64,000 nucleotides of DNA from Egicoccus sp. AB-alg2. Its GTDB lineage: Bacteria; Actinomycetota; Nitriliruptoria; Nitriliruptorales; Nitriliruptoraceae. The notes under the pieces are model-generated. The model worked only from the letters and a program-made list of their open reading frames with translations. It was not told the DNA's origin and did no database searches. The position numbers and the translations under genes were made by a program. Positions 26,499 to 35,354 of the stretch are shown piece after piece (the stretch's first letter is position 1; the number at the start of each line of letters is the position of its first letter). Location: assembly GCF_041821065.1 (NCBI RefSeq), contig NZ_JBGUAX010000002.1, forward strand, positions 489,107-553,106. Direction: 5' to 3'.

Positions 26499-27446
26499 AT
26501 GCGCATCACCGTGCTGGGCGCTGCCGGGGGCATCGGCCGCGCCCTCGCCGAGGAGCTCGCGGGCCGCGGCCACGAGGTCACCGCCGCCAGCCGTTCGATC
26601 TCGCCGGCCGGGCATCCGGCCGGCGTGCGTGCCGTGACCACCGACCTGCGCGACCCACGCCAGGCCGACGTCGCCTGCCGGGGCGCCGACGTCGTCGTCA
26701 TGGCGGCGCAGGTCCCCTACCCGCAGTGGCACACCGAGTTGCTCCCGCTGTTCGACGCGGCGCTGGCGGCCGCCGAGCGCGCCGGCGCACGGCTCGTCCT
26801 GGTCGACAACCTCTATGCCTACGGCTCCCCCGGTACGCCGATCACCGAGGCCACCCCGGAGGCCGCGACGTCGGTCAAGGGGCGCCTGCGACGCGACGCC
26901 GGCCGCCGCCTGCTCGCCGCGCACGAGGCCGGCCGCGTGCCGGTCACGATCGGACGCTTCAGCGACTACTACGGCCCCGGCGGCACCAACTCGCTGGTCT
27001 ACCAGGTGCAGATCAGGCCGGCCCTGGCCGGCAAGGCGGCCCGCGCCTACATCGACGCGGACCAGCCACACAGCTTCCACTACCTGCCCGACGCGGCGCG
27101 CGGCTTCGCGACCCTCGCCGAGCGCCCCGAGGCGGACGGCCGGATCTGGGTCCTGCCGTCGGCACCGGCGCTGACCCAGCGGCAGCTGATCGACCTCGTC
27201 GAGCAGGCCGTCGGCCACCCGGTCAAGCGCGGGCACATCAGCCGTCCGATGCTGCGCGTGGCCGGACTCGTCGACCGGCGCCTGCGGGAGGCCTACGAGC
27301 TGACCGACCAGTGGGACCGGCCCTACACCACCGACGCGAGCGCGTTCGAGGCGGCCTTCGGCCCGGTCGAGACCACGCCGCACGCCACGGCGATCCGCAC
27401 CACCGTGGACGCCTTCCGCGCGGCCGGCCACCCGGCCGCCGCATGA
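26499..27446 (+). CDS. NAD-dependent epimerase/dehydratase-family protein (atypical SDR)
   Basis: A 315-residue Rossmann protein with the N-terminal nucleotide-binding motif VLGAAGGIGRALAEELAGRG. It has an extended-SDR layout: LVDNLYAYG, then RFSDYYGPGGTNSLVYQ, where the usual YxxxK is not plainly kept, and a C-terminal substrate domain. It is a likely NAD(P)H-dependent reductase or epimerase of unknown substrate. AGGAGG at 26485-26490 precedes the ATG at 26499. The two palindromic operators upstream make it the probable main target of the adjacent TetR regulator, so its substrate or a related compound may be the inducer (inference). Confidence 0.85.
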   Translation: MRITVLGAAGGIGRALAEELAGRGHEVTAASRSISPAGHPAGVRAVTTDLRDPRQADVACRGADVVVMAAQVPYPQWHTELLPLFDAALAAAERAGARLVLVDNLYAYGSPGTPITEATPEAATSVKGRLRRDAGRRLLAAHEAGRVPVTIGRFSDYYGPGGTNSLVYQVQIRPALAGKAARAYIDADQPHSFHYLPDAARGFATLAERPEADGRIWVLPSAPALTQRQLIDLVEQAVGHPVKRGHISRPMLRVAGLVDRRLREAYELTDQWDRPYTTDASAFEAAFGPVETTPHATAIRTTVDAFRAAGHPAAA

Positions 27447-27502
27447 ACCGCGACGGCGCGCCGCCGGCCTGCCCGATCGGCGGCGCACGCCGGGCCGGGC
27501 CA

Positions 27503-27555
27503 GATCACGACTCGGACCGGATCACGACTCGGGCCGGATCACGACTCGGGCCGGA

Positions 27556-27570
<15 letters not shown>
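27503..27570. repeat. 17-bp tandem repeat, four copies, overlapping an ORF 3' end
   Basis: GATCACGACTCGGGCCG is repeated at 27503 (one mismatch), 27520, 27537 and 27554 (two mismatches) with no spacer. The last copy contains the stop and final codons (LPES) of the acyl-CoA dehydrogenase on the minus strand, so the array looks like duplication of that gene's 3' end into the intergenic region. Confidence 0.9.
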
Positions 27571-28773
<1,203 letters not shown>

Positions 28774-28835
28774 GTCGTCGTCTCCCGTCCAGCGGGCGGT
28801 CGCCGGGGCGGCCCCCGACACGCATGGCGACGACG

Positions 28836-29114
28836 CTAGCTTCCGACGCTGCGCAGATGGCGATCCGCGTCCGTACGACCGGAGCGCGGCTGGTGGCGGC
28901 CCTGCTCGAAGCCGGCCACGGCCGCGAAGACCACTTCCTCGCCACGCCGGCGCAGATCGGCGGCGGCACCGACCGCACCGGCGCGTGCCCGGCGCAGGGC
29001 CTCGCGCCGCAGCTCGCGGCGGCGAGCGCTCCCGTGCTCGGGATCGCGCAGGTACATCCAGCCGGCCCCGACCGCGGCACCGGTGGAGAAGGTGATGAGC
29101 GATCGCACGCGCAC
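28836..29114 (-). CDS. Small membrane-anchored protein (YtxH-like), 92 residues
   Basis: The N-terminus RVRSLITFSTGAAVGAGWMYLRDPEHGSARR forms one short helix followed by a highly basic Arg-rich stretch and a helical, amphipathic tail. This pattern (Gly-rich helix, then DPEHG-R-R-R) recurs in small actinobacterial proteins related to YtxH. Function unknown; a membrane-surface or stress role is only a guess. The GTG at 29114 has GACGAGG five bases upstream. The gene sits 63 bp ahead of the acyl-CoA dehydrogenase on the same strand and diverges from the ArsR-ArsC fusion. Confidence 0.6.
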   Translation of the reverse strand: MRVRSLITFSTGAAVGAGWMYLRDPEHGSARRRELRREALRRARAGAVGAAADLRRRGEEVVFAAVAGFEQGRHQPRSGRTDADRHLRSVGS

Positions 29115-29220
29115 GGCAACCTCGTCGTCGACTTCGACCCACACGCTAGCGGGGATGGCCGGACCCGCCGCCCGGCGCCCGGCTTGACGGACCGTCGTTT
29201 GCTCAGCGAAGCTTGACTCC

Positions 29221-29895
29221 ATGACACTTGACACGAGCGCCCGGGCGCGCGTCCACGCCGCACTGGGGGAACCACACCGCCTGCAGTTGGTCGACGCCCT
29301 CCGGCTGAGCGACCTCACGCCGTCGGAGCTGCGGGAGGTCAGCGGCCTGGACTCCAACCTGCTGGCGTTCCACCTCGGCACGCTGGAGGAGGCCGGTGTC
29401 ATCGCCCGGCGGCGCTCGCAGGGCGACGGCCGCCGTCGCTACGTGACGCTGCGGTGGGAGACGCTGGAGGCCGTGGAGCCGATGAGCGAGGCCCCGACCG
29501 GGCCGGTCCTCTTCGTCTGCAGCCGCAACGCCGCGCGTTCGCAGCTGGCGGCCGCCCTGTGGCGCGCACGGACCCAACTGCCGGCCGACTCGGCCGGCCG
29601 GCAGCCCGCGCCGGAGATCGACCCGCTGGCACGCGCGGTCGCCGAGGCACACGGGCTGCCGCTCGGCGACGACCCGCGCCCCCGCGGCTACGACGAGATC
29701 GGGTCGGCCCCCGACCTGGTCGTGTCCGTCTGCGACCGCGCGCGCGAGGCGGCCCTGCCGTGGACGACCCACCACCTGCACTGGTCGGTGGCCGACCCGC
29801 GCGGCGGCGACCTGGCCGCCTACGAGGCGACACTGCAGGACCTCGACCGCCGGATCGCCCGGTTGGCCGCGACGCTGCCCGACCGCGCCGCATGA
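29221..29895 (+). CDS. ArsR-family HTH fused to an ArsC-type (LMW-phosphatase-like) arsenate reductase
   Basis: A 224-residue two-domain protein. Residues 1-85 are a winged-helix ArsR-type domain (ALGEPHRLQLVDALRLSDLTPSELREVSGLDSNLLAFHLGTLEEAGVI). Residues 94-220 are a low-molecular-weight phosphatase-fold ArsC with the CX5R loop VCSRNAARSQLA (Cys100, Arg106) and a second Cys171 (VVSVCDRAREA). It would reduce arsenate to arsenite and perhaps regulate its own transcription. The canonical ArsR metal-binding Cys pair is not visible in the HTH domain. The gene overlaps the aquaporin start by four bases (ATGA), an AqpS-type arsenic arrangement. Confidence 0.85.
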   Translation: MTLDTSARARVHAALGEPHRLQLVDALRLSDLTPSELREVSGLDSNLLAFHLGTLEEAGVIARRRSQGDGRRRYVTLRWETLEAVEPMSEAPTGPVLFVCSRNAARSQLAAALWRARTQLPADSAGRQPAPEIDPLARAVAEAHGLPLGDDPRPRGYDEIGSAPDLVVSVCDRAREAALPWTTHHLHWSVADPRGGDLAAYEATLQDLDRRIARLAATLPDRAA

Positions 29896-30614
29896 CGCCG
29901 ACCGAGCCGCAGCGGGTCGTCGCGGAGTTCCTGGGGACGGCGCTGCTGCTGATGGCCGTGGTCGGCTCGGGGATCGTCACCAGCGACGGCGGCTCGGCGT
30001 CCGCGCAGTTGTTCCAGCACGCCGTGGCGGTGGGCGCTGCGCTGGTCGCGCTGATCCTCGCCTTCGGTCCGGTCTCGGGGGCGCACTTCAACCCGGCGGT
30101 GACCGCGGCCGACTGGTGGTTCGGCGGCATCCCGACGGGGCGGGCGCTGCGCTACCTCGGCGCCCAGGTCGGCGGCGCGACGGCGGGCACCTTGGCGACC
30201 AATGCGATGTTCGGTGTCGACCTCGTCACGCTGTCCACCAACGCGCGCGACGGCTTCGGGCCAATTGCCGGCGAGGTCGTCGCCACCGGTGGGCTGCTGC
30301 TCGTCATCTTCGCCCTGGTGCACACCGGCCGGCTCGGCGCGGTGCCGGGGGCGGTCGGTGCCTGGATCGGCGCCGCGATCTTCTTCACCGCCTCCGCGTC
30401 GTTCGCCAACCCGGCGGTGACGCTGGCGCGCGCACTGACGGACAGCTACACGGGCATCGCCCCCGGCTCGGTCCCCGGCTTCCTGCTCGGACAGGCGCTC
30501 GGGACGCTCGCCGGCGTCGCGCTGGTGGCCTGGCTCTACCGGCCCTCGCGCCGCCAGGCCGAGGTGGTCGTCCAACCCCATGGCGACGGGGCCGCGCGCA
30601 ACGAGGCGGCCTGA
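29892..30614 (+). CDS. MIP-family aquaglyceroporin (AqpS-like arsenite channel)
   Basis: A 240-residue major intrinsic protein with six helices and both NPA boxes: HFNPAVT (residues 67-69) and FANPAVT (173-175). Fused or adjacent MIP channels of this type, such as Sinorhizobium AqpS, let arsenite flow out down its gradient after ArsC reduces arsenate, replacing an ArsB/Acr3 pump. The four-base overlap with the ArsR-ArsC fusion supports that job. No Acr3 or ArsB is in the window. A very strong hairpin follows the stop. Confidence 0.88.
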   Translation: MTPTEPQRVVAEFLGTALLLMAVVGSGIVTSDGGSASAQLFQHAVAVGAALVALILAFGPVSGAHFNPAVTAADWWFGGIPTGRALRYLGAQVGGATAGTLATNAMFGVDLVTLSTNARDGFGPIAGEVVATGGLLLVIFALVHTGRLGAVPGAVGAWIGAAIFFTASASFANPAVTLARALTDSYTGIAPGSVPGFLLGQALGTLAGVALVAWLYRPSRRQAEVVVQPHGDGAARNEAA

Positions 30615-30621
30615 ACGCCGA

Positions 30622-30655
30622 CGGCCGCCCTCGCCGGGTTCGGCGAAGGCGGCCG
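30622..30655. terminator. Strong bidirectional terminator (aquaporin / rpf)
   Basis: Arms 30622-30636 and 30641-30655 pair over 15 positions with one mismatch around a GGTT loop, directly between the convergent stops of the aquaporin and Rpf genes. Confidence 0.75.
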
Positions 30656-30674
30656 GGCGTCGTCGTCGGCGCCG

Positions 30675-31322
30675 TCAGCGCAGACCGAGCTGACGGCTGC
30701 AGGCGGGCCACGCCTCCCAACCCTGCCGCTCGAGCAGGATCTCGGCGCGGGCGATCTGCTCCGCCTTGGAGGCCTCGTGCGGGTAGCCGCTGCCGCCGAC
30801 CCACTGCCAGGAGTCGATCGTGAACTGCAGGCCGCCGTAGAAGCCGTTGCCGGTGTTGATGCTCCAGTTCCCGCCCGACTCGCACTGGGCGAGACGGTCC
30901 CAGACGCCCGCGTCGGTCCCGGGGCTGGCCGGTTCGGGCTCGGGCTCGGGTTCGGGCTCCGGCTCGGGTTCCGGCTCGGGTTCGGGCTCCGGCTCGGGTT
31001 CCGGCTCCGGGGCCGGCTCGGGCTCCGGCGCCGGCTCGGGTTCGGGCTCCGGCGCGGCGGCGACCAGCTGCGTCCGCGCCTCCACGGCGTCGGCGAGCGC
31101 GTCGGCGATCGGGGTGTCGTCGGCCGTGAACGGCTCGACACGGTCGGCTGGCGTCACCGTGACGGTGCGCACGACGGCGGTGTCGCCGTCCGACGGCGTC
31201 TGGGCCGAGGCGTCGAGGGTCACTGCGGCGGTCGTGGCGGCCACCAGTGCACCGGCGGCCGTCAGACGCGGCACGATGCGACGGGGGATCCGGGTCCGGG
31301 TCGTGCGGGCACGACTGGACAT
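30675..31322 (-). CDS. rpf: Resuscitation-promoting-factor-type transglycosylase (Rpf)
   Basis: An exported 215-residue peptidoglycan hydrolase. A basic N-terminus and a hydrophobic segment ([21 protein letters not shown]) form a signal peptide, probably cleaved near ASA-Q. Residues 90-133 are an almost uninterrupted Glu-Pro repeat. The C-terminal Rpf domain is intact: [21 protein letters not shown] with the catalytic Glu near residue 148, [21 protein letters not shown], and a closing Cys for the conserved disulfide. Rpf proteins cleave peptidoglycan during regrowth from dormancy. The ATG at 31322 follows AGGAG with 5-base spacing. A 340-bp upstream region with large palindromes probably carries its regulation. 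Confidence 0.92.
   Translation of the reverse strand: MSSRARTTRTRIPRRIVPRLTAAGALVAATTAAVTLDASAQTPSDGDTAVVRTVTVTPADRVEPFTADDTPIADALADAVEARTQLVAAAPEPEPEPAPEPEPAPEPEPEPEPEPEPEPEPEPEPEPEPEPASPGTDAGVWDRLAQCESGGNWSINTGNGFYGGLQFTIDSWQWVGGSGYPHEASKAEQIARAEILLERQGWEAWPACSRQLGLR
30931..31052 (-). repeat. 6-bp minisatellite encoding the Glu-Pro repeat of Rpf
   Basis: About twenty copies of the plus-strand unit GGCTCG/GGTTCG/GGCTCC encode (Glu-Pro)n in the Rpf gene. Variant triplets form a higher-order 18-24-bp pattern, suggesting slippage expansion. Repeat number is expected to vary between strains. Confidence 0.85.
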
Positions 31323-31665
31323 GCGAACTCCTGGAACGGGGGCAAGGGGGATGGCGACCCGGGTGAGGCGTGCCGGCCCGGCTGGATGGCGGGCGGCGGA
31401 AGGGAGGTGGTGGGCCGCGAGAACGGGCAAACGGTGACCGGGTCCCTCGCTGGCGGCCACCGGCCTCGCCTGGCCGATCGGACACTGGACGCGTTTCGGC
31501 CACCCGAGCCCCGGTCACGTGACCGGGGCCGCCCCGGCCGGCTGACCGGGGCGGCACGCGCGCCCGCCGCTCGAAGCGACGAGGGCGCCCCAGCGATGCC
31601 GAGGTCGGTACACTGATCGACTCGTCCGGTGTACCGAACGCCGCCCGTCCCACCGCGAGCCAGCC
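31323..31665. promoter_or_regulatory. Divergent rpf / EamA regulatory region with two large inverted repeats
   Basis: Positions 31508-31529 are a perfect 22-bp palindrome centred on CACGTG, with GGTCACGTGACC at its core. Immediately overlapping it, 31528-31537 pairs with 31546-31555 (10-bp arms GCCGCCCCGG and CCGGGGCGGC, 8-base loop). A TACACT box near 31612 could drive the plus-strand transporter. I looked for the c-di-AMP riboswitch often found before rpf genes and could not recognise it. Confidence 0.5.
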
Positions 31666-32643
31666 GTGCCATCCTCGCCCCCGTCGCCGACACCCGCGCG
31701 AAACCGCCTGCTGCACACCAGCCACGGCACCCACCTCGACGCCTTCGGGGCGCCCGAGTGGGGACTGCTCGCGATGATCGCGACCATCTGGGGCACCTCC
31801 TTCGTGTTCATGGCCGTGGGCCTGGAGGCGTTCGAACCCGGCCTGATCACCCTCGCCCGGGTCGGGCTCGGCGCCGCCGCCCTGGCGCTCGTGCCGGTCG
31901 CCCGTCGAACCCGCATCGCCCGCGAGGACCTGCCCCGCGTCGCACTCCTCGGGGTGCTCTGGATGGGCATCCCGCTGCTGCTGTTCCCCGTCGCCCAGCA
32001 GTGGATCGACTCCTCGGTCGCCGGCATGGTCAACGGCGCCATGCCGCTGACGACCGCGGCCTGGTCGGCCCTGCTGCTGCGGCGGCTGCCGGGGCGCACG
32101 CAGGCGATCGGCCTGCTCGTCGGCTTCGTCGGGATCGTGGCGATCTCGCTGCCGGAGCTGCCGGTCGGCGCGACGCGGACCGGGACGGCGCAGACCGCGC
32201 TCGGGACCGGCCTGGTGTTCGCGGCGATCGTGCTCTACGGGCTGTCCGCCAACCTGGCCGTCCCCCTGCAACAGCGCTACGGCTCGCTGCCGGTGCTGCT
32301 GCGCGCCCAGCTGGCCGCCCTGGTGGTGATCGCCCCGTTCGGTATCGCCGCGATCGGGCCGTCGCGGTGGGACCCGGTGGCCGCGCTCGCGATGCTGCCC
32401 CTCGGCCTGCTGGGCACCGGCCTGGCGTTCGTGCTCATGGCGACGCTGGTGGGACGGGTCGGCGGTCCGCGCGGCTCGGTCGCGGTCTACTTCGTCCCGG
32501 TCGTCGCCATCGCCGCCGGGGTCGCGTTCCGGGGCGAGCAGGTCCATCCGCTCGCCCTCGTCGGCACCGCCCTGGTACTCGCCGGCGCGTGGATCACCGC
32601 ACGTCGCGAGCACCTTCCACCCGCCCCCCTCGGACGCGGGTGA
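31666..32643 (+). CDS. EamA/DMT-family transporter
   Basis: A 325-residue exporter with ten helices in two EamA repeats, beginning with LLAMIATIWGTSFVFMAVGLEAFEP and again near GTGLVFAAIVLYGLSANLAVPL. The family exports metabolites; no substrate can be assigned. The first 30 residues are a soluble tail. The GTG at 31666 gives the longest plausible N-terminus, and a start nearer to the first helix is possible. It is convergent with the thiamine-binding-like gene, with a one-base gap between stops. Confidence 0.8.
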   Translation: MPSSPPSPTPARNRLLHTSHGTHLDAFGAPEWGLLAMIATIWGTSFVFMAVGLEAFEPGLITLARVGLGAAALALVPVARRTRIAREDLPRVALLGVLWMGIPLLLFPVAQQWIDSSVAGMVNGAMPLTTAAWSALLLRRLPGRTQAIGLLVGFVGIVAISLPELPVGATRTGTAQTALGTGLVFAAIVLYGLSANLAVPLQQRYGSLPVLLRAQLAALVVIAPFGIAAIGPSRWDPVAALAMLPLGLLGTGLAFVLMATLVGRVGGPRGSVAVYFVPVVAIAAGVAFRGEQVHPLALVGTALVLAGAWITARREHLPPAPLGRG

Positions 32644-32644
32644 G

Positions 32645-32944
32645 TCAGGCCTCCACCGCCTCCTCGACCCGTCGGGTCTTGTAGGCGAGGCTGTGCTCGT
32701 GGCCGGCACCCGGGTGGTGGTCGAGCTTCATCACCATCGAGACGCGCGGGGCGTGGCGCTCGCAGACCTCGATGCACTGCTTCAGGACGGCGGCGATGTC
32801 GTCCCAGTCGCCTTCGATGTTGGTGAACATCGCGTTGGTCTCGTTGGGAAGACCGCTCTCGCGGACCACCCGCACGCACTCGGCGACGGCGTCGCCGACG
32901 TGATGGGTCTCGCCGACCGGGCTGACGGAGAACGCCACGATCAT
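32645..32944 (-). CDS. MTH1187/YkoF-like thiamine-binding family protein
   Basis: A 99-residue protein of the MTH1187 (DUF77) family: MIVAFSVSPVGETHHVGDAV, then VVRESGLPNETNAMFTNIEGDWDDIAAVLKQCIEVC and RVSMVMKLDHHPG. Members form ferredoxin-like oligomers and several bind thiamine; the ligand here is unproven. AAGGAG precedes the ATG at 32944. It is divergent from the NfeD gene with a 76-bp gap, so both promoters lie there. Confidence 0.85.
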   Translation of the reverse strand: MIVAFSVSPVGETHHVGDAVAECVRVVRESGLPNETNAMFTNIEGDWDDIAAVLKQCIEVCERHAPRVSMVMKLDHHPGAGHEHSLAYKTRRVEEAVEA

Positions 32945-33020
32945 GCTGGCTCCTTCGCGGACGTAGGGGAAGTCGGAGCCTGCCAGGCGCGCCGCAACGA
33001 CAACTACCATCGGTGCCGAC

Positions 33021-34394
33021 GTGGGCACGGTGATCCGACACCAGGCGGCGCGGCTGCGAGCCGCGATCGCACTCGCCTGCCTCGTCGCCGGGCTGCTGGC
33101 GCTCGTGGGGGCGACCGCGGCGGCGGCGCAGGCCCAGGACACGGTCGCCACCACGACCGTCACGGGAGCGATCACGCCGGTCACGGCCGAGCACCTCGCC
33201 GACACGGTCGAGCGGGCCGACGCCGATGGTCACCAGGCGCTGGTCGTCCTGCTCGACACGCCGGGCGGGCTGGTCGACGCCACCCGGCTGATCGCCCAGT
33301 CGTTCCTGGACGCACCGCTGCCGGTCGTGGTCTACGTGGCCCCCGCCGGCGCCGACGCGGGCTCGGCCGGCACCTTCATCACCTACGCCGCGCACGTGGC
33401 CGCGATGGCGCCTGCCACGACGATCGGCGCCGCCACCCCCGTGGACCTCGAGGGCGGCGAGGTGGGCGACAAGGTCGTGGAGAACGCGGCCGCCTTCGCC
33501 CAGACGCTGGCCGAGGAACGAGGTCGTGACGTCGAGTTCGCCGTCGCCTCGGTCCGCGACGGCCGCTCCGTCACCGCCCCGACCGCGCTCGAGGAAGGCG
33601 TCGTCGACCTGATCGCCAGCGACCTCGACGACCTGTTGGCCCAGCTCGACGGCCGCGCCGTCGAGGTGCGCGGGGTCGGCGAGGTGACGCTGCGGACGGA
33701 CGGTGTGACGGCCGTCGAGTACGAGATGGGCTGGGCCCGCTCGTTGCTGGCCATTCTGGCCGACCCGAACCTCGCGTTCGTGTTCCTGTCGTTGGGCACG
33801 CTCGGGATCCTCTACGAGATCGCGAGTCCCGGCCTCGGACTGGGCGGCGTGATCGGCGTTGCCTCGCTGGTGCTGGCCATGTTCTCCCTGGCGGTGCTGC
33901 CCGTGAACTGGGCGGGGGCGGTGCTGATCGTCGTCGCGTTCGTGATGTTCGTGGTGGAGCTGTTCATGCCCGGTATCGGCGTGGGCGCCGCCGGGGGCAC
34001 CGCCGCGTTGGTCCTCGGCGGCGTGTTCCTGTTCCAGGACCAGCCCGGCCTCGGGGTCGACTGGTGGGTGATCGCCCCGACGGCGGTGCTGCTCTTCGCT
34101 CTGGCCGTGCTGGCCGGCCGCATCGTCCTGCGCTCGCGTCGCGCGACGTCGCGGGCCGGCTCGGACGACCTGATCGGCCGGCGGCTGATCGTGGAGAGCG
34201 CCGCGACCGGCCGCCCGCGGGCGCGGGTCAGCGGCACCTTCTGGCGCCTGCAGGCTGCCGAGGGCGCTCCCCCGCTGCGCGACGGCCAGTCCGTCGAGGT
34301 CGTGGAACGGCGCAACCTCGACCTCGTCGTCGTGCCGGTCGGCGACCGCGACCAGACCGGCGGCGACTCCCCGTCGTCGTCCCCGACCACCTGA
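33021..34394 (+). CDS. NfeD family membrane-bound serine protease (ClpP-like + NfeD domains)
   Basis: A 457-residue NfeD1b-type protein. A signal/anchor (residues 12-36) is followed by a ClpP-like Ser/Lys-dyad protease domain: LLDTPGGLVDATRLIAQ, the nucleophile in DAGSAGTFITYAAHVAAMAP, and the Lys in GDKVVENAAAF. Then come four transmembrane helices (residues 240-365) and a C-terminal OB-fold NfeD domain (LIGRRLIVESAATGRPRARV). Partner SPFH proteins are its usual substrates; a slipin gene follows 35 bp downstream, the classic NfeD-stomatin pair for membrane quality control. The GTG at 33021 lies 10 bases after a TACCAT box. Confidence 0.9.
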   Translation: MGTVIRHQAARLRAAIALACLVAGLLALVGATAAAAQAQDTVATTTVTGAITPVTAEHLADTVERADADGHQALVVLLDTPGGLVDATRLIAQSFLDAPLPVVVYVAPAGADAGSAGTFITYAAHVAAMAPATTIGAATPVDLEGGEVGDKVVENAAAFAQTLAEERGRDVEFAVASVRDGRSVTAPTALEEGVVDLIASDLDDLLAQLDGRAVEVRGVGEVTLRTDGVTAVEYEMGWARSLLAILADPNLAFVFLSLGTLGILYEIASPGLGLGGVIGVASLVLAMFSLAVLPVNWAGAVLIVVAFVMFVVELFMPGIGVGAAGGTAALVLGGVFLFQDQPGLGVDWWVIAPTAVLLFALAVLAGRIVLRSRRATSRAGSDDLIGRRLIVESAATGRPRARVSGTFWRLQAAEGAPPLRDGQSVEVVERRNLDLVVVPVGDRDQTGGDSPSSSPTT

Positions 34395-34429
34395 AAACGT
34401 CCCCCGCAAGATCCGACACAGGAGACCCC

Positions 34430-35194
34430 ATGGACGGCCCCGTCATCGGGATCGCGTTCGCCCTCGTCGTGCTCGTCATCCTCATCGCTTCGTCCATCCG
34501 CATCGTCGACGAATACGAGCGCGGCGTCATCTTCCGGCTGGGTCGCGTCACGGGCGCCCGTGGACCGGGTCTGTTCTTCCTCATCCCCGTCATCGAGAAG
34601 ATGGTGAAGGTCAACCTGCAGACCATCGCCATGGACATCCCGCCGCAGGACATCATCACGAAGGACAACGTGACCGTGCGCGTCAACGCCGTCACGTACT
34701 TCAACGTCACCGAGCCCGTGAACTCGGTCGTCAAGGTCCAGAACTACGTCTACGCCACTTCGCAGATCGCCCAGACCACGCTGCGTTCGGTCATCGGGGG
34801 CGTGGAGCTCGACGAGGTGCTGGTCAACCGCGACGAGATCAACGCGAAGCTGCAGGAGATCATCGACGGCATCACCGACGACTGGGGCGTGAAGGTCACG
34901 CTCGTCGAGGTCAAGGACGTCGAGCTGCCCGAGGTCATGCGACGGGCGATGGCCCGGCAGGCCGAGGCCGAACGCGACCGTCGCGCCAAGGTCATCCACG
35001 CCGAAGGTGAGTTCGAAGCGGCCAAGCGCCTGTCGGAGGCCGCCAACGTCATGGCCTCGGAGGCCGGCGCCATGCAGCTGCGGTTGCTGCAGACCCTGAG
35101 TGACATGACCGCGGAGAAGAACTCGACGCTGGTGATGCCCATCCCGATCGAACTGCTGCGCTTCGCGGATTCCATGACCCCTCGGGACCGGTGA
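34430..35194 (+). CDS. Stomatin-like SPFH protein (slipin)
   Basis: A 254-residue SPFH/band-7 protein. An N-terminal hydrophobic anchor (residues 4-22) precedes IRIVDEYERGVIFRLGRVTGARGPGLFF, typical of slipins. The conserved core follows, with TKDNVTVRVNAVTYFNV and a coiled-coil segment EVMRRAMARQAEAERDRRAKVIHAEGEFEAAKRLSEAA that drives oligomerisation. It forms membrane microdomain scaffolds and is the expected substrate of the upstream NfeD protease. GGAGA lies 5 bases before the ATG. The next gene, qcrC, is 160 bp on and probably separately transcribed. Confidence 0.9.
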   Translation: MDGPVIGIAFALVVLVILIASSIRIVDEYERGVIFRLGRVTGARGPGLFFLIPVIEKMVKVNLQTIAMDIPPQDIITKDNVTVRVNAVTYFNVTEPVNSVVKVQNYVYATSQIAQTTLRSVIGGVELDEVLVNRDEINAKLQEIIDGITDDWGVKVTLVEVKDVELPEVMRRAMARQAEAERDRRAKVIHAEGEFEAAKRLSEAANVMASEAGAMQLRLLQTLSDMTAEKNSTLVMPIPIELLRFADSMTPRDR

Positions 35195-35354
35195 GGCCAG
35201 CCCGATCGGGCCCGTCCGTGCCGGGCGGGCCGTTCTCGGACGCAGGTACGCTGGCCACATCCCCCGCGGGGAACGCTTCGCCGGCCGTGTCGGGCCCTTC
35301 CTCGAGTCGTCCCCCTCCCTTCCAAACCTGCCCCTCCCCCGAAAGGTGAGGCAC

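Noticed and set aside
31323..31520. Possible c-di-AMP (ydaO-type) riboswitch leader before rpf
   Set aside because: I could not match the conserved stems or the GGGG-AACC/CCGGG core; only unrelated palindromes are visible. A covariance-model search would decide.
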